A stretch of 64,000 bases of DNA, taken from the NCBI RefSeq assembly GCF_024704365.1, contig NZ_JAJDFY010000001.1, forward strand, positions 372,001 through 436,000, in the 5' to 3' direction. Position numbers and translations under genes: made by a program. Under the pieces are notes generated by a model. It was not told where the DNA came from. It did not search any database and saw nothing but the letters and a program-made list of their open reading frames with translations. Below are positions 10,104 through 19,082 of this stretch, piece by piece. Source of the stretch: Thermomonas sp. S9. GTDB taxonomy: Bacteria; Pseudomonadota; Gammaproteobacteria; Xanthomonadales; Xanthomonadaceae. Position 1 is the stretch's first letter. The number at the start of each line of letters is the position of its first letter.

Positions 10104-10691
10104 CGACAGTTTCCAGCACCGCCAGCCGCTGTCTCCGGCGTTCGCCATGGGCGCGCCCGGCGGCGGCTTCGGCGGCAACCGCAATCCGCATCTGGCCTGG
10201 GACGCGGTGCCGGCCGGCACGCAGTCGTTTGCGCTGCTGTGCATCGATACCGATGCCCCGACCGACGGCGCGCTGGTGGCGGATGCGGCCACCCCGATCC
10301 CGGAGGCCCACCCGCGCGGCGATTTCGTGCACTGGGTGGTGGCCGACATTCCCGCCGACGTGCGCCAGATCGCAGAGGGCAGCTGCAGCGACGGCGTCAC
10401 CCTGCGCGGCAAGCCGGCCGGGCGCGATGCCGACGGTGTGCGCGGGCTGAACGACTACACCGGCTGGTTCGCGGGCGACGCCACGATGGGTGGGCGGTAT
10501 TTCGGCTACGACGGCCCCTACCCCCCGCGCACGACCTGCGCACGCATCGCTATTTCTTCCGCCTGTTCGCCCTCGATGTGGCGAGCCTGGGCCTGGTGGC
10601 GCCGTTCACCGCCGCCGACGTGCTGCGCGCGATGCACGGCCACGTGCTGGCGGAGGCGGCGATCTACGGCACCTACAGCCTGCACGGCTGA
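10090..10691 (+). CDS. YbhB/YbcL-type PEBP (Raf kinase inhibitor-like) protein, one frameshift
   Basis: The protein starts MHLRSDSFQHRQPLSPAFAM and carries PEBP hallmarks: ALLCIDTDAP, the DFVHWVVADIP strand and GRYFGYDGPYPP. The frame is then lost in a C6 tract at 10521-10526. Adding one C restores HDLRTHRYFFRLFALD, the conserved PEBP C-terminus, giving about 200 residues. Bacterial PEBP proteins bind small ligands or phospholipid head groups, with no firm role. The start overlaps the end of the YheT gene, and a GGAG element lies about 12 bp upstream. The indel in a homopolymer suggests a sequencing error. Confidence 0.82.
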
Positions 10692-10743
10692 GGACGCTCC
10701 CGCCGCGGCGCCCGGCGCGGGCACGGCCGCCGCACGGGCATCG

Positions 10744-12117
10744 TCACAGGATGTAGCGGCTCAGGTCCGGGTCCTGCACCAGCGCGCCCAGCTGGGCGTC
10801 CACGTAGGCGCGGTCGATGGTGACGCTGCCGCCCTTGTCCGGGGCCTCGAAGCTCAGCGACTCCAGCAGCCGCTCCAGCACCGTGTGCAGGCGGCGTGCG
10901 CCGATGTTCTCCTGGCGCTCGTTGACGTGCGCGGCGATCTCCGCGATCCGCTCCACCGCCTCCGCGGTGAACGCCAGGCGCACGCCCTCGGTGTCCATCA
11001 GCTCGACGTACTGCCGGGTCAGCGCGGCCTTCGGTTCGGTGAGGATGCGCACGAAATCGTCCTTGCCCAGCGCGGTCAGCTCCACCCGGATCGGGAAGCG
11101 GCCCTGCATCTCCGGGATCAGGTCGGAGGGCTTGGCCAGGTGGAACGCGCCGCTGGCGATGAACAGGATGTGGTCGGTCTTCACCGGGCCGTATTTCGTG
11201 CTCACCGTGCTGCCTTCCACCAGCGGCAGCAGGTCGCGCTGCACGCCCTCGCGGCTGACATCGGCGCCCATGCCCTCGCTGCGCTTGGCGACCTTGTCGA
11301 TCTCGTCGATGAAGACGATGCCGTGCTGCTCGCAGGCCTCGATCGCGGCTTCGCGCACCTCGTCCTCGTTGATGAGCTTGGCTGCCTCTTCCTCGACCAG
11401 CAGCGGCCGCGCGGCCTGGATGGTCATGGTCTTCCTGTGGGTCTTGCCGCCGGAGATCTGGCTGAACATCTGGCGCAGCTGCTGGCCCATTTCCTCCATG
11501 CCGGGCGGCGCCAGGATGTCCACGCCGACGTTCATGCTGAGATCGAGCTCGATTTCGCGCGTGTCCAGCGCGCCATCGCGCAGCTGCCGGCGCAGCTTCT
11601 GCCGGGTCGAGGAGTCCTGCGCCGACGGTTCGGCGCCAATGTCGATGGTGGTGGTCTGTGCCGGGTTGAAGCCGAAGCCAGGCGCGGCCTCGCGCCTGGG
11701 CAGCAGGGCATCGAGGATGCGCTCCTCGGCGCGTTCCTCGGCCTGGGTGCGCACGCGCTGCTTGGCCTGCGCGCGGTACAGCTTCACCGCGGTGTCGGCC
11801 AGGTCGCGGATGATCTGCTCGACATCCTTGCCGACGTAGCCGACCTCGGTGAAGCGGGTGGCCTCCACCTTCACGAACGGCGCGTTGGCCAGCGTCGCCA
11901 GGCGGCGCGCGATCTCGGTCTTGCCAACGCCGGTGGGGCCGATCATCAGGATGTTCTTCGGCATCACCTCGTTGCGCAGCTCGGGCGCCAGCTGCGCGCG
12001 CCGCCAGCGGTTGCGCAGGGCGATGGCGACCGCGCGCTTGGCGGCGTGCTGGCCGACGATGTGGCGGTCGAGTTCCGCGACGATCTCGCGCGGGGTCATG
12101 GAGGAGGAGTCGGTCAT
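10744..12117 (-). CDS. hslU: ATP-dependent protease ATPase subunit HslU
   Basis: The 457-residue AAA+ unfoldase of the HslUV (ClpYQ) protease has N-terminal [17 protein letters not shown], Walker [15 protein letters not shown], the pore-loop segment TEVGYVGKD, Walker [10 protein letters not shown], and the conserved C-terminal tail ending LSRYIL that docks into HslV. The I-domain is present (about 110-230). Length is normal (E. coli 443). It lies 125 bp downstream of hslV on the same strand, the standard heat-shock operon order; no sigma-32 promoter was confirmed. Confidence 0.98.
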   Translation of the reverse strand: MTDSSSMTPREIVAELDRHIVGQHAAKRAVAIALRNRWRRAQLAPELRNEVMPKNILMIGPTGVGKTEIARRLATLANAPFVKVEATRFTEVGYVGKDVEQIIRDLADTAVKLYRAQAKQRVRTQAEERAEERILDALLPRREAAPGFGFNPAQTTTIDIGAEPSAQDSSTRQKLRRQLRDGALDTREIELDLSMNVGVDILAPPGMEEMGQQLRQMFSQISGGKTHRKTMTIQAARPLLVEEEAAKLINEDEVREAAIEACEQHGIVFIDEIDKVAKRSEGMGADVSREGVQRDLLPLVEGSTVSTKYGPVKTDHILFIASGAFHLAKPSDLIPEMQGRFPIRVELTALGKDDFVRILTEPKAALTRQYVELMDTEGVRLAFTAEAVERIAEIAAHVNERQENIGARRLHTVLERLLESLSFEAPDKGGSVTIDRAYVDAQLGALVQDPDLSRYIL

Positions 12118-12242
12118 CGGGAGGGTCCTTCACGGGGCCAGCCCGGTCGGGGCGGCCCCATCAACAAAGCGAGTATCGGGGAGCGACTTGATGGGGTTGC
12201 CCCGGCCGGGATGGCCCGCGATCAAGCCTGGTTCGCGCGGGC

Positions 12243-12794
12243 TCAGAGCGTCTCCACCACGATGTTGCGGTTGGTGTAGATGCAGATGTCGCCGGCGATC
12301 CCCAGCGCCTCGGTGGCGATGGTGCGGGCGTCGAGGTCGGTATGCGCCAGCACGCGCGCGCGGCGGACAGCGCATACATGCCGCCGGAGCCGATCGCGAT
12401 CAGGCCGTCCTCGGGTTCGATCACGTCGCCGGTGCCGGAGATCACCAGCGAGGTATCGGCATCCGCCACCGCCAGCAGCGCCTCGAGCTTGCCGAAGCGG
12501 CGCTCGGTGCGCCAATCCTTGGCCATTTCCACCGCAGCGCGGGTGAGCTGGCCGTGCTTTTTCGAGCTTGGCCTCGAACAGCTCGAACAGGGTGAACGCA
12601 TCCGCCGCGGCGCCGGCGAACCCGGCCAGCACGCGGCCGTCCTTGCCGAGCCGGCGCACCTTGCGGGCATTGGCCTTCATCACCGTGTGGCCGAGCGTCA
12701 CCTGGCCGTCGCCGGCGATCACCACCTGGCCGCCACGGCGCACCGAGACGATGGTGGTGGCGTGGAACACGTGGGGGTTCTGGCTGGGGTCCAT
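12243..12794 (-). CDS. hslV: ATP-dependent protease proteolytic subunit HslV, two compensating indels
   Basis: The peptidase of HslUV begins [20 protein letters not shown]; processing would expose the catalytic threonine before TIVSVRRGG. The ends ([16 protein letters not shown] and [14 protein letters not shown]) are in one frame. The middle ([36 protein letters not shown]) is in another. One extra base in a T5 run at 12557-12561 and one missing base near 12362-12366 account for this exactly and restore a 183-residue normal HslV. Because HslU next door is intact, the pair of indels is most easily read as sequence error. Confidence 0.93.
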   Translation of the reverse strand: MDPSQNPHVFHATTIVSVRRGGQVVIAGDGQVTLGHTVMKANARKVRRLGKDGRVLAGFAGAAADAFTLFELFEAKLEKARPAHPRCGGNGQGLAHRAPLRQARGAAGGGGCRYLAGDLRHRRRDRTRGRPDRDRLRRHVCAVRRARVLAHTDLDARTIATEALGIAGDICIYTNRNIVVETL

Positions 12795-12868
12795 CGTTTT
12801 CTCCGTTGAATCCTGCATGTGGGGCGCGACCGGCGCGCCTTCAAGTCGATTCATTCCGGGGGGCACGC

Positions 12869-13642
12869 ATGGTTCCGCCGCTGGTCAGCCTGGCCGTGCC
12901 CATCTTCGGGGTGGCGCGCACCTTGCCGCAGGCGCTGGAGAGCGTGCTGGCGCAGGACGAGCCGCGCTGGGAATGCCTGCTGTGGGACGACGGCAGCCGC
13001 GACGGAAGCCGTGCGATCGCCGCCGCCTACGCCGCCCGCGACCCGCGCTTCCGGCTGCTCGGCGACGGATGCAACCGCGGCACCGCGGGCGCGCTGGCGG
13101 CAGCCCTGCAGCAGGCGCGTGGCGACTTCGTGGCCAGCCTCGACGGGGATGACCTGCTGGAGCCGCAGGCGCTGTCGGCGATGCTGGCTTTCCTGCACGC
13201 GCGGCCGGACCTCGGCATGGCCTATTCGCAGTACCGCGAGATCGACGCCGACGGCCGCCTGCATGGGCTGGGGCCGCGCTGCCTGCTGCCCTATTCGCCG
13301 CGGCACCTGCTGGTGGCGTTCATGACCTTCCACTTCCGCCTGATCCGGCGCGCGGCCTACCTCGCGGTCGGCGGCTACGATCCGCGCGCGCTGCTGGTCG
13401 AGGATTACGATCTCTGCCTGCGCCTGTCGGAACGGGTCGGCATCGGCCAGCTTGCGCGTCCGCTGTACCGCTACCGCGTGCACGCCGGCTCGCTCTCGCA
13501 CACCCAGCGCGCGCAGCAGGTGCAGGCCAGCCTGGAGGCCGCCCGCCGCGCGCTGCACCGGCGCGGGCTGGACGCGCACTACCAGCTGGAGCTGGATGCG
13601 CAGGGGCGGCACGTGCTGCGGCCGCGGCGCGCGGGGGGCTGA
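12869..13642 (+). CDS. Family 2 glycosyltransferase
   Basis: The 257-residue GT-A-fold protein has the nucleotide-sugar binding start [20 protein letters not shown], the DDGSRDGS loop and the metal-binding [10 protein letters not shown]. The acceptor region [10 protein letters not shown] is followed by [12 protein letters not shown]. No transmembrane segment is seen, so it probably acts on the cytoplasmic face, adding sugar to a surface polysaccharide or lipid-linked glycan. The donor and acceptor cannot be named. It is divergent from hslV (74 bp apart) and convergent with xerC, with no other glycan genes adjacent. Confidence 0.86.
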   Translation: MVPPLVSLAVPIFGVARTLPQALESVLAQDEPRWECLLWDDGSRDGSRAIAAAYAARDPRFRLLGDGCNRGTAGALAAALQQARGDFVASLDGDDLLEPQALSAMLAFLHARPDLGMAYSQYREIDADGRLHGLGPRCLLPYSPRHLLVAFMTFHFRLIRRAAYLAVGGYDPRALLVEDYDLCLRLSERVGIGQLARPLYRYRVHAGSLSHTQRAQQVQASLEAARRALHRRGLDAHYQLELDAQGRHVLRPRRAGG

Positions 13643-13661
13643 GACGCGACGCGGCAGTGAT

Positions 13662-14531
13662 TCAGCGCTTGCGCCGCGCGCGCGGGTGGGCGGCGTCGTA
13701 CACCTTCGCCAGGTGCTGGAAGTCGAGGTGGGTGTAGATCTGGGTGGTGGCGATGTCGGCGTGGCCGAGCAGTTCCTGCACGCCGCGCAGGTCGCCGGAG
13801 GATTCCAGCACGTGGCTGGCGAAGCTGTGCCGCAGCAGGTGCGGATGGATGCGCTTGAACACGCCCTGGCGCTGCGCGAGCTGCTTGAGCCGTAGCTGGA
13901 TCGCGCGTGCACTGATGCGCGCGCCGCCGCGGCCGGGGAAGACGAAGCCGTCCGCCGCGCCGCCGCAGTCTTCGCGCCAGGCCAGCAGCGCCGCGCAGGC
14001 GTGCGAGCCGACCGGCACGATGCGCTGCTTGCTGCCCTTGCCGAGCACCGTCACCAGCCTGCCGTCGAAATCCAGGTCCTGCCAGCGCAGCGCACACACT
14101 TCCGACAGGCGCAGGCCGGAGGAATACAGCAGTTCCAGCAGGGCGCGGTCGCGCAGGCCCAATGGCGCGTCGGTGGGCAGCGCCACCAGCTGCACCGCCT
14201 CGTCCACGTCCAGCACCTGCGGCAGCCTGCGCGCGGCCTTCGGCGCGCGCACCCCGGCGCAGGGATCGCGCGCGATGCGCGCGTGCCGCAGCAGCCAGCG
14301 GTACAGGCTGCGGCAGGCCGACAGTCGCCGTTGCAGCGACTTCGGGGCCAGCCCGCGGCGGTGCTCGGCGGCGACGAAGGCGCGGATGTCGGCCTCCTCC
14401 AGCGTCGCCAGGTCGCGCCCCTCGGCCCAGCGCGCCAGCGCGTCGAGGTCGCGCCGGTAGGCGTCGAGGGTATGCGGGGAGCCCTGCTTCTCGACCGCCA
14501 GGTGGGCCAGGAAGTCGTCGATCGCGCTCAT
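13662..14531 (-). CDS. xerC: Site-specific tyrosine recombinase XerC
   Basis: The 289-residue recombinase has a SAM-like N-terminal core-binding domain (about 1-90) and a catalytic domain with SGLRLSEVCALRWQD (Arg I), GKGSKQRIVP (Lys), HPHLLRHSFASH (His/Arg II), LGHADIATTQIYTH (His III and catalytic Tyr). Together with XerD it resolves chromosome dimers at dif. Location after dapF and DUF484 is the same as in E. coli and argues for XerC rather than XerD or an integrase. The start lies 40 bp after the DUF484 stop. Confidence 0.95.
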   Translation of the reverse strand: MSAIDDFLAHLAVEKQGSPHTLDAYRRDLDALARWAEGRDLATLEEADIRAFVAAEHRRGLAPKSLQRRLSACRSLYRWLLRHARIARDPCAGVRAPKAARRLPQVLDVDEAVQLVALPTDAPLGLRDRALLELLYSSGLRLSEVCALRWQDLDFDGRLVTVLGKGSKQRIVPVGSHACAALLAWREDCGGAADGFVFPGRGGARISARAIQLRLKQLAQRQGVFKRIHPHLLRHSFASHVLESSGDLRGVQELLGHADIATTQIYTHLDFQHLAKVYDAAHPRARRKR

Positions 14532-14571
14532 CGCCCGGTGCCGTCGTGCGCGCCTGCGCCGGTGGCGCGGC

Positions 14572-15258
14572 TCAGCCGTCGAACCGCTGCAGCGCCGTCG
14601 CCAGCGCCTCGCCCAGCATGCGCAGGAACAGCGTGCCCATGCCCGGGAAGAAGCGGTGGGGATCGAAGCTGCCCACTGCCACCAGGCCGACCCCGTGCAG
14701 CGATAGCAGCACCGAGCTCTGCACCTCGCCCCGCGCGCGCCGTACAGCAGCGCGTGCTTGTCCGGATGCAGGCGGCCGCAGACCGGATCGCCGCTGGCGA
14801 GCAGGTCGCGGAAGCCGGCCAGGCGAGGATCGTCCTCGGCGATCACCTGCAGCCAGTCGGCCTCCTCCAGCCCGGCCACCGGATGGAATGCCACCACCCG
14901 CACCAGGTCGCTCTGGAAGTCCTCGCGCAGGCTGCCCACCAGCGCGCGCCAGGTATCCGCCGCGCTGCGCTGTTTCATCATGGCCAGCGTCAGCTGGTGC
15001 ATGCGCACCGCCAGCCGCTCGTTCTCCTGCGCGTTGGCGAACAGCTCGTGCAGGCGGCGGGTCAGCTCGCGGTTCTTGTCGCGCAGGATCTCCAGCTGGT
15101 AGGCTGGCCAGCGACGCCGCCGGGCCGCTGTCGCGCGGCACCACCAGCGCCAGCGCCAGGTCCGGAAACTGCTGCAGGAAGGTGGGATGCCGGCGCAGCC
15201 AGGCCGCCACCTCGTGCGCGCTGATGCGTTCGGTGATGCCGTCGAACTCCTTGCTCAC
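14572..15258 (-). CDS. DUF484 family protein, two frameshifts
   Basis: Translation starts at a GTG ([20 protein letters not shown]) whose bases overlap the dapF stop as GTGA, implying coupled translation. The protein continues through [20 protein letters not shown], a coiled-coil region and a GAF-like part ending [16 protein letters not shown] and [13 protein letters not shown]. It is about 228 residues, as usual for DUF484. The frame breaks near 15104-15108 (one extra base) and near 14728-14735; both are bridged by continuous homology in the other frames. DUF484 sits between dapF and xerC in many gammaproteobacteria; its function is unknown. Confidence 0.88.
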   Translation of the reverse strand: MSKEFDGITERISAHEVAAWLRRHPTFLQQFPDLALALVVPRDSGPAASLASLPAGDPARQEPRADPPPARAVRQRAGERAAGGAHAPADAGHDETAQRGGYLARAGGQPARGLPERPGAGGGIPSGGRAGGGRLAAGDRRGRSSPGRLPRPARQRRSGLRPPASGQARAAVRRARGEVQSSVLLSLHGVGLVAVGSFDPHRFFPGMGTLFLRMLGEALATALQRFDG

Positions 15259-16085
15259 GGGATGTCTCCTTCGAAGACGAATGCGGCTGGGCCGGCCATC
15301 CACAGATGGTCGTCGGCGTCTTGCTGGATGTGCAGTTCCCCGCCCGGCAGCGCGACCGTCACGCCGGCGGCCGCGCGCACCCGGCCGCGCCGATCCAGGA
15401 GCGCCACCGCCGCGCAGGCGCCGCTGCCGCAGGCCAGGGTTTCGCCGGCGCCGCGCTCGTACACCCGCAGGCGCAGGCGGTCCGGTGCCAGCACCTGGGC
15501 GAAGCCGACGTTGACCGACTGCGGAAAGGCCGGGTGCTGCTGCAGGGCGGCGCCGATGCCGGCCACGTCCGCGCCGTCCACCGCCTCCACTTCCAGCAGC
15601 GCGTGCGGATTGCCCAGCGAGACCGCGCCGACCACAAGCGTGCGGCCGGCGATCTGCAGCGGGTAGGCGTCCTGCGTCTGCGCAAAGCCGCGCAGTGGAA
15701 CGTCTGCCGGGAAAAAGCGCGGCGCGCCCATGTCGATCACGAAATCGCCGCGCGCATTGCGTCGCACCGGGTGCCGCCCGGCCGGGCTCGTGATCACGAA
15801 GGCGTCCTGTGCCGGCGCCGCGCCCGCACGCACCAGCCAGGCCGCGACACAGCGCGCGCCGTTGCCGCACTGGCCGGCCACGCTGCCGTCGGCGTTCCAG
15901 ATCCGGTAGGACGCCACCGCATCCGCGCCGGGCGCCGGTTCGATCGTCAGCAGCTGGTCGCAGCCGACGCCGAAATGGCGGTCGGCGATCCGCGCGCACT
16001 CGGCGGGCGTGGGCGGCGCGCGGCCGTCGCGCAGATCCAGCACGACGAAGTCGTTGCCGGCGCCGTGCATCTTGCTGAAGTGCAT
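15255..16085 (-). CDS. dapF: Diaminopimelate epimerase
   Basis: The 276-residue enzyme converts LL- to meso-diaminopimelate for lysine and peptidoglycan synthesis. The start [17 protein letters not shown] is diagnostic. The two catalytic cysteines are seen in GQCGNGARC and [10 protein letters not shown], and the second-domain motif SVNVGFAQV is present. It follows lptM by 10 bp and overlaps DUF484 by four bases (GTGA), forming the lptM-dapF-DUF484-xerC operon known from E. coli. Nothing about the sequence is unusual. Confidence 0.97.
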   Translation of the reverse strand: MHFSKMHGAGNDFVVLDLRDGRAPPTPAECARIADRHFGVGCDQLLTIEPAPGADAVASYRIWNADGSVAGQCGNGARCVAAWLVRAGAAPAQDAFVITSPAGRHPVRRNARGDFVIDMGAPRFFPADVPLRGFAQTQDAYPLQIAGRTLVVGAVSLGNPHALLEVEAVDGADVAGIGAALQQHPAFPQSVNVGFAQVLAPDRLRLRVYERGAGETLACGSGACAAVALLDRRGRVRAAAGVTVALPGGELHIQQDADDHLWMAGPAAFVFEGDIP

Positions 16086-16095
16086 GCCGCCCCGT

Positions 16096-16241
16096 TCAGC
16101 CCTGTACCGGCGGCGGATCCTGGGCCGGGGCGGCCGGCGGCGCGTCGGGTGCCGGCTTGTCCGGCAGCACCAGCGCCCCTTGTTGCCGCAGGCGGCCAGC
16201 AGGCAGGCGAGCACGGACAGCAGGAGCAGGCGTCGGGTCAT
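16096..16241 (-). CDS. lptM: LptM (YifL)-like small lipoprotein, one frameshift
   Basis: The tiny lipoprotein gene encodes [20 protein letters not shown], a signal peptide with lipobox LLAAC. One base is missing in the next G run (16178-16182), after which the other frame gives [18 protein letters not shown], the LptM-like continuation. The mature part is only about 28 residues. In E. coli LptM assists oxidative maturation of LptD in the LPS export machine; the same position directly before dapF supports the assignment. A TACACT box lies exactly 6 nt before the ATG (minus strand 16253-16248), suggesting a leaderless start for the operon. Confidence 0.8.
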
Positions 16242-16314
16242 GCCGGCAGTGTACCCGCGGCCGCGGCCCACTGTCGCGCGCGTGGCCGCGCCCGCGGGGC
16301 ATGCATGGTCGTGC

Positions 16315-16677
16315 TCATGGCCGTGGCTCCGGGCGCCGCCACAGCCACAGCGCGACCAGCGCCATCACCGCGTCCACCGTGGCCGCCATCCACGGTTGCG
16401 GCGCGGTGAACCACACGCCGACGCCGGAGGCTGCCATCATCACCGTGGCCAGCCACTTGGCGCGCCGGCTCACGGTGCCCTCGCGCTCCCAGTCCAGGAT
16501 CGCGCGGCCGAACTGCGGGTGCCGCAGCAGCCAACCGCGCAGGCGCTGCGAGCCGCGCGCGGCGGCGAACGCCGACAGCAGGATGAATGGCACCGTCGGC
16601 ATCACCGGCAGCAGCACGCCGATGATGCCCAGCGCCAGGCAGGTCCAGGCCAACGCGGCCCACAGCCAACGGGTCAT
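16315..16677 (-). CDS. DUF454 (YbaN-type) inner-membrane protein
   Basis: The 120-residue protein starts [20 protein letters not shown] and continues into [20 protein letters not shown], the typical DUF454 glycine/proline-rich helical pair. Then comes the conserved [16 protein letters not shown] motif and two further helices near the C-terminus. YbaN proteins are small inner-membrane proteins of unknown function. The gene stands alone between lptM (73 bp away) and the peptidase gene, on the same strand as both. Confidence 0.86.
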   Translation of the reverse strand: MTRWLWAALAWTCLALGIIGVLLPVMPTVPFILLSAFAAARGSQRLRGWLLRHPQFGRAILDWEREGTVSRRAKWLATVMMAASGVGVWFTAPQPWMAATVDAVMALVALWLWRRPEPRP

Positions 16678-16793
16678 GGGGCTATCGCCTTTGCTGTCGC
16701 AGCGCGCACCGCGGGGGGTGTGATCGTGCTGTACGGACTCATGCGGAAAACACCGCGCCTGGCCGGGCGCTCCTGGGAGGAGGTGAGCGGAGG

Positions 16794-18911
16794 TTATTCG
16801 ACCCCCAGCCGATCCAGCATGAACGCATACATCTCCGCCTGCTCGCGGTGGCGGCGGAAGCGCCCGGACTTGCCGCCGTGGCCGGCGTCCATGTTGGTGC
16901 GCAACACCACCGGTTCGGCCGAGGTGTTGAGGTCGCGCAGCCGCGCCACGTACTTGGCCGGCTCCCAGTACTGCACCTGCGAATCCCACAGCCCGGTGCC
17001 GACGAACATCGCTGGATACGCCTGCGCGCGCAGGTTGTCGTAGGGTGAGTAGGACAGCATGTACTGGTAGTACTCCGGCTGCTCGGGGTTGCCCCATTCG
17101 TCGTACTCGTTGGTGGTCAGCGGGATGCTGGGGTCGAGCATGGTCGTCACCACGTCCACGAACGGCACCTGCGACAGGATCACCCGGTATTTCTGCGGCG
17201 CCATGTTCGCAATGGCGCCCATCAGCAGGCCGCCGGCGCTGCCGCCGTAGGCCGCCACGCGGTCGGGTGCGGCATAGCCTTCCTTCACCAGGAAGTCGGT
17301 GACGTCGATGAAGTCAGTGAAGGTGTTCTGCTTGTTCAGCAGCTTGCCGTCCTCGTACCACTTGCGGCCCAGCTCCTGGCCGCCGCGGATGTGGGCGATG
17401 GCATAGGCCATGCCGCGATCCAGCAGGCTGACCGTGGCGACCGAGAAGCCCGGATCCATCGACATGCCGTAACTGCCGTAGCCGTACTGCAGCAGCGCGG
17501 CCTTGCCGTTCTTCGCGAAGCCCTTCCTGTAGACGATGGACACCGGAATCTTTGTGCCATCGCGCGCGGTGGCCCACAGGCGCTCGCTGACGTACTGCGC
17601 CGGGTCGTAGCCCGGCACCGGCTGGCGCTTGAGCAGGCGGCGCTCGCCCGTCTTCACGTTCAGCGCGTACACGGTGGCCGGGGTGGTCATCGAGGTGTAG
17701 CTGTAGCGTACCCAGTCGGTGGCCGGCTCGCTGTTGACGTCCAGCCCCATCGAATAGGCCGGCTCGTCGGCGGCGATGTGGTCCTCGCGTCCGTCCGCGT
17801 GCAGGAGACGCAGGCGCTCGAGACCGCCGCTGCGCTCGGCGATCGCGGTGAAGCCGTCGAACAGCTCGAAGCCCTCCACCAGCACGTCGTCGCGGTGCGC
17901 GATCCAGTCCTGCCAGTCCTTGCGCGAAGTGGCGCCGTCGGCGGCGGTGACCAGCTTGAAATTGGTCGCGCCGTCGGCATTGGTGCGGATCACCCAGCGC
18001 CCGCCGAAGTGGTCGGCGTCGTACTCCACGTCGCGCGCGCGCGCGGCCAGCACGGTGAACTCGCGCGGAGCGTCGGCCGGCGCGTAGCGCACCTCGTCGG
18101 ACACCGTGCTGCTGACACCGATGACGATGTATTGCTCGTCGCGGGTGCGGTCGATGCCGATGTAGAAGCTGTCGTCGTGTTCCTCGTAGACGACAGGGTC
18201 CAACGTCGGGTCGGTGCCCAGCACGTGCTTCTTCACCCGCACGGTCAACAGCGTCTCCGGGTCGTTCTCGACGTAGAACAGGGTCTTGTTGTCGTCGGCC
18301 CAGACCAGGTTGGGCGAGACGCCGGCGATCGTTTCCGGGTAGGCCTCGCCGGTGACGAGGTTGCGGAAGCAGATGGTGTACTGGCGGCGGCCGTTGCTGT
18401 CGTCGGCGTAGGCCAGCACGGCGTTGTCCGGCGTCACCGCGTAATCGCCGACGCTGTAGTAGTCCTTGCCGGCGGCCAACCGGTTGACGTCCAGCAGCAC
18501 CTCTTCGCCCGCGAAGTCGCCGGCGGCATTGGCCTGCTGGATCGACAGGGCGTCGATCCCCGGCGCGTCCTTGCGGCGGGCGTGGATCGGGTAATCCTTG
18601 CCGGTTTCGAACCGCGCGTAGTACCAGTACCCACGGTCGCGGCAGGGCACGCTGGCATCGTCCTGCTTGATGCGCGCCACGATCTCGCCGTAGAGCTTGT
18701 CCTGCACCGGCGTGCTCGACGCCAGCACGGCGTCGGCGTAGGCGTTCTCGGCGTTGAGATAGCCGAGCATCGCGGCGTCCTTGCGGCTGTCATCGCGCAG
18801 CCAGTAGTACTCGTCCTGGCGCTCGGCACCGAATGGCGCCTGCACCACGTGCGGCTTCTTTTCCGCGTCGGGCGGCGTGGGCGGAGTCTTGGCGGAAGTG
18901 GGGCTGCTCAT
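16794..18911 (-). CDS. ptrB: Oligopeptidase B (S9A serine peptidase)
   Basis: The 705-residue protein has an N-terminal seven-bladed propeller (about 75-430) and a C-terminal alpha/beta hydrolase domain with nucleophile motif GGSAGGLLMGA. The acidic member is expected in FVGTGLWDSQVQYWEP, and the catalytic His lies in MDAGHGGKSGR. These and the start PHVVQAPFGAERQDEYYWLRD fit oligopeptidase B, which cleaves short peptides after basic residues. No signal peptide is present, so it is cytoplasmic. A second S9 peptidase lies upstream on the same strand with only about 26 percent similarity by eye, so they are not a recent duplication. Confidence 0.93.
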   Translation of the reverse strand: MSSPTSAKTPPTPPDAEKKPHVVQAPFGAERQDEYYWLRDDSRKDAAMLGYLNAENAYADAVLASSTPVQDKLYGEIVARIKQDDASVPCRDRGYWYYARFETGKDYPIHARRKDAPGIDALSIQQANAAGDFAGEEVLLDVNRLAAGKDYYSVGDYAVTPDNAVLAYADDSNGRRQYTICFRNLVTGEAYPETIAGVSPNLVWADDNKTLFYVENDPETLLTVRVKKHVLGTDPTLDPVVYEEHDDSFYIGIDRTRDEQYIVIGVSSTVSDEVRYAPADAPREFTVLAARARDVEYDADHFGGRWVIRTNADGATNFKLVTAADGATSRKDWQDWIAHRDDVLVEGFELFDGFTAIAERSGGLERLRLLHADGREDHIAADEPAYSMGLDVNSEPATDWVRYSYTSMTTPATVYALNVKTGERRLLKRQPVPGYDPAQYVSERLWATARDGTKIPVSIVYRKGFAKNGKAALLQYGYGSYGMSMDPGFSVATVSLLDRGMAYAIAHIRGGQELGRKWYEDGKLLNKQNTFTDFIDVTDFLVKEGYAAPDRVAAYGGSAGGLLMGAIANMAPQKYRVILSQVPFVDVVTTMLDPSIPLTTNEYDEWGNPEQPEYYQYMLSYSPYDNLRAQAYPAMFVGTGLWDSQVQYWEPAKYVARLRDLNTSAEPVVLRTNMDAGHGGKSGRFRRHREQAEMYAFMLDRLGVE

Positions 18912-18984
18912 GGGGACAAGACCGGCGATCAGTGCGTGGGGTTGCCTGAATGGGGCGTCGCAAGGGGGTTTGCAACGCTTTGCT

Positions 18985-19010
18985 CGTCATCCCCGCGCAA
19001 GCGGGGATCC
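18985..19010. repeat. Short palindromic REP-like repeat
   Basis: The 171 bp between the two peptidase genes contain a palindromic stretch (CCCCGC-GCAA-GCGGGG core) within a CGTCATCCCCGC...GCGGGGATCC context. That is the usual form of interspersed extragenic palindromes in xanthomonads. A degenerate partner (CGCTGGAATAACGCCGGAAG) lies about 55 bp further on. Copy number in the genome cannot be checked from one window, so the REP assignment is tentative. Confidence 0.4.
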
Positions 19011-19082
19011 ATGGGCGTCGTGCACGGCGCAACCGGGGGCGGTGGCCCGGGCTTCCCCCTTTCGCTGGAATAACGCCGGAAG

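Noticed and set aside
13662-14531. XerC as a phage or integron integrase
   Set aside because: Conserved dapF-DUF484-xerC context and full-length XerC motifs make it the chromosomal recombinase.
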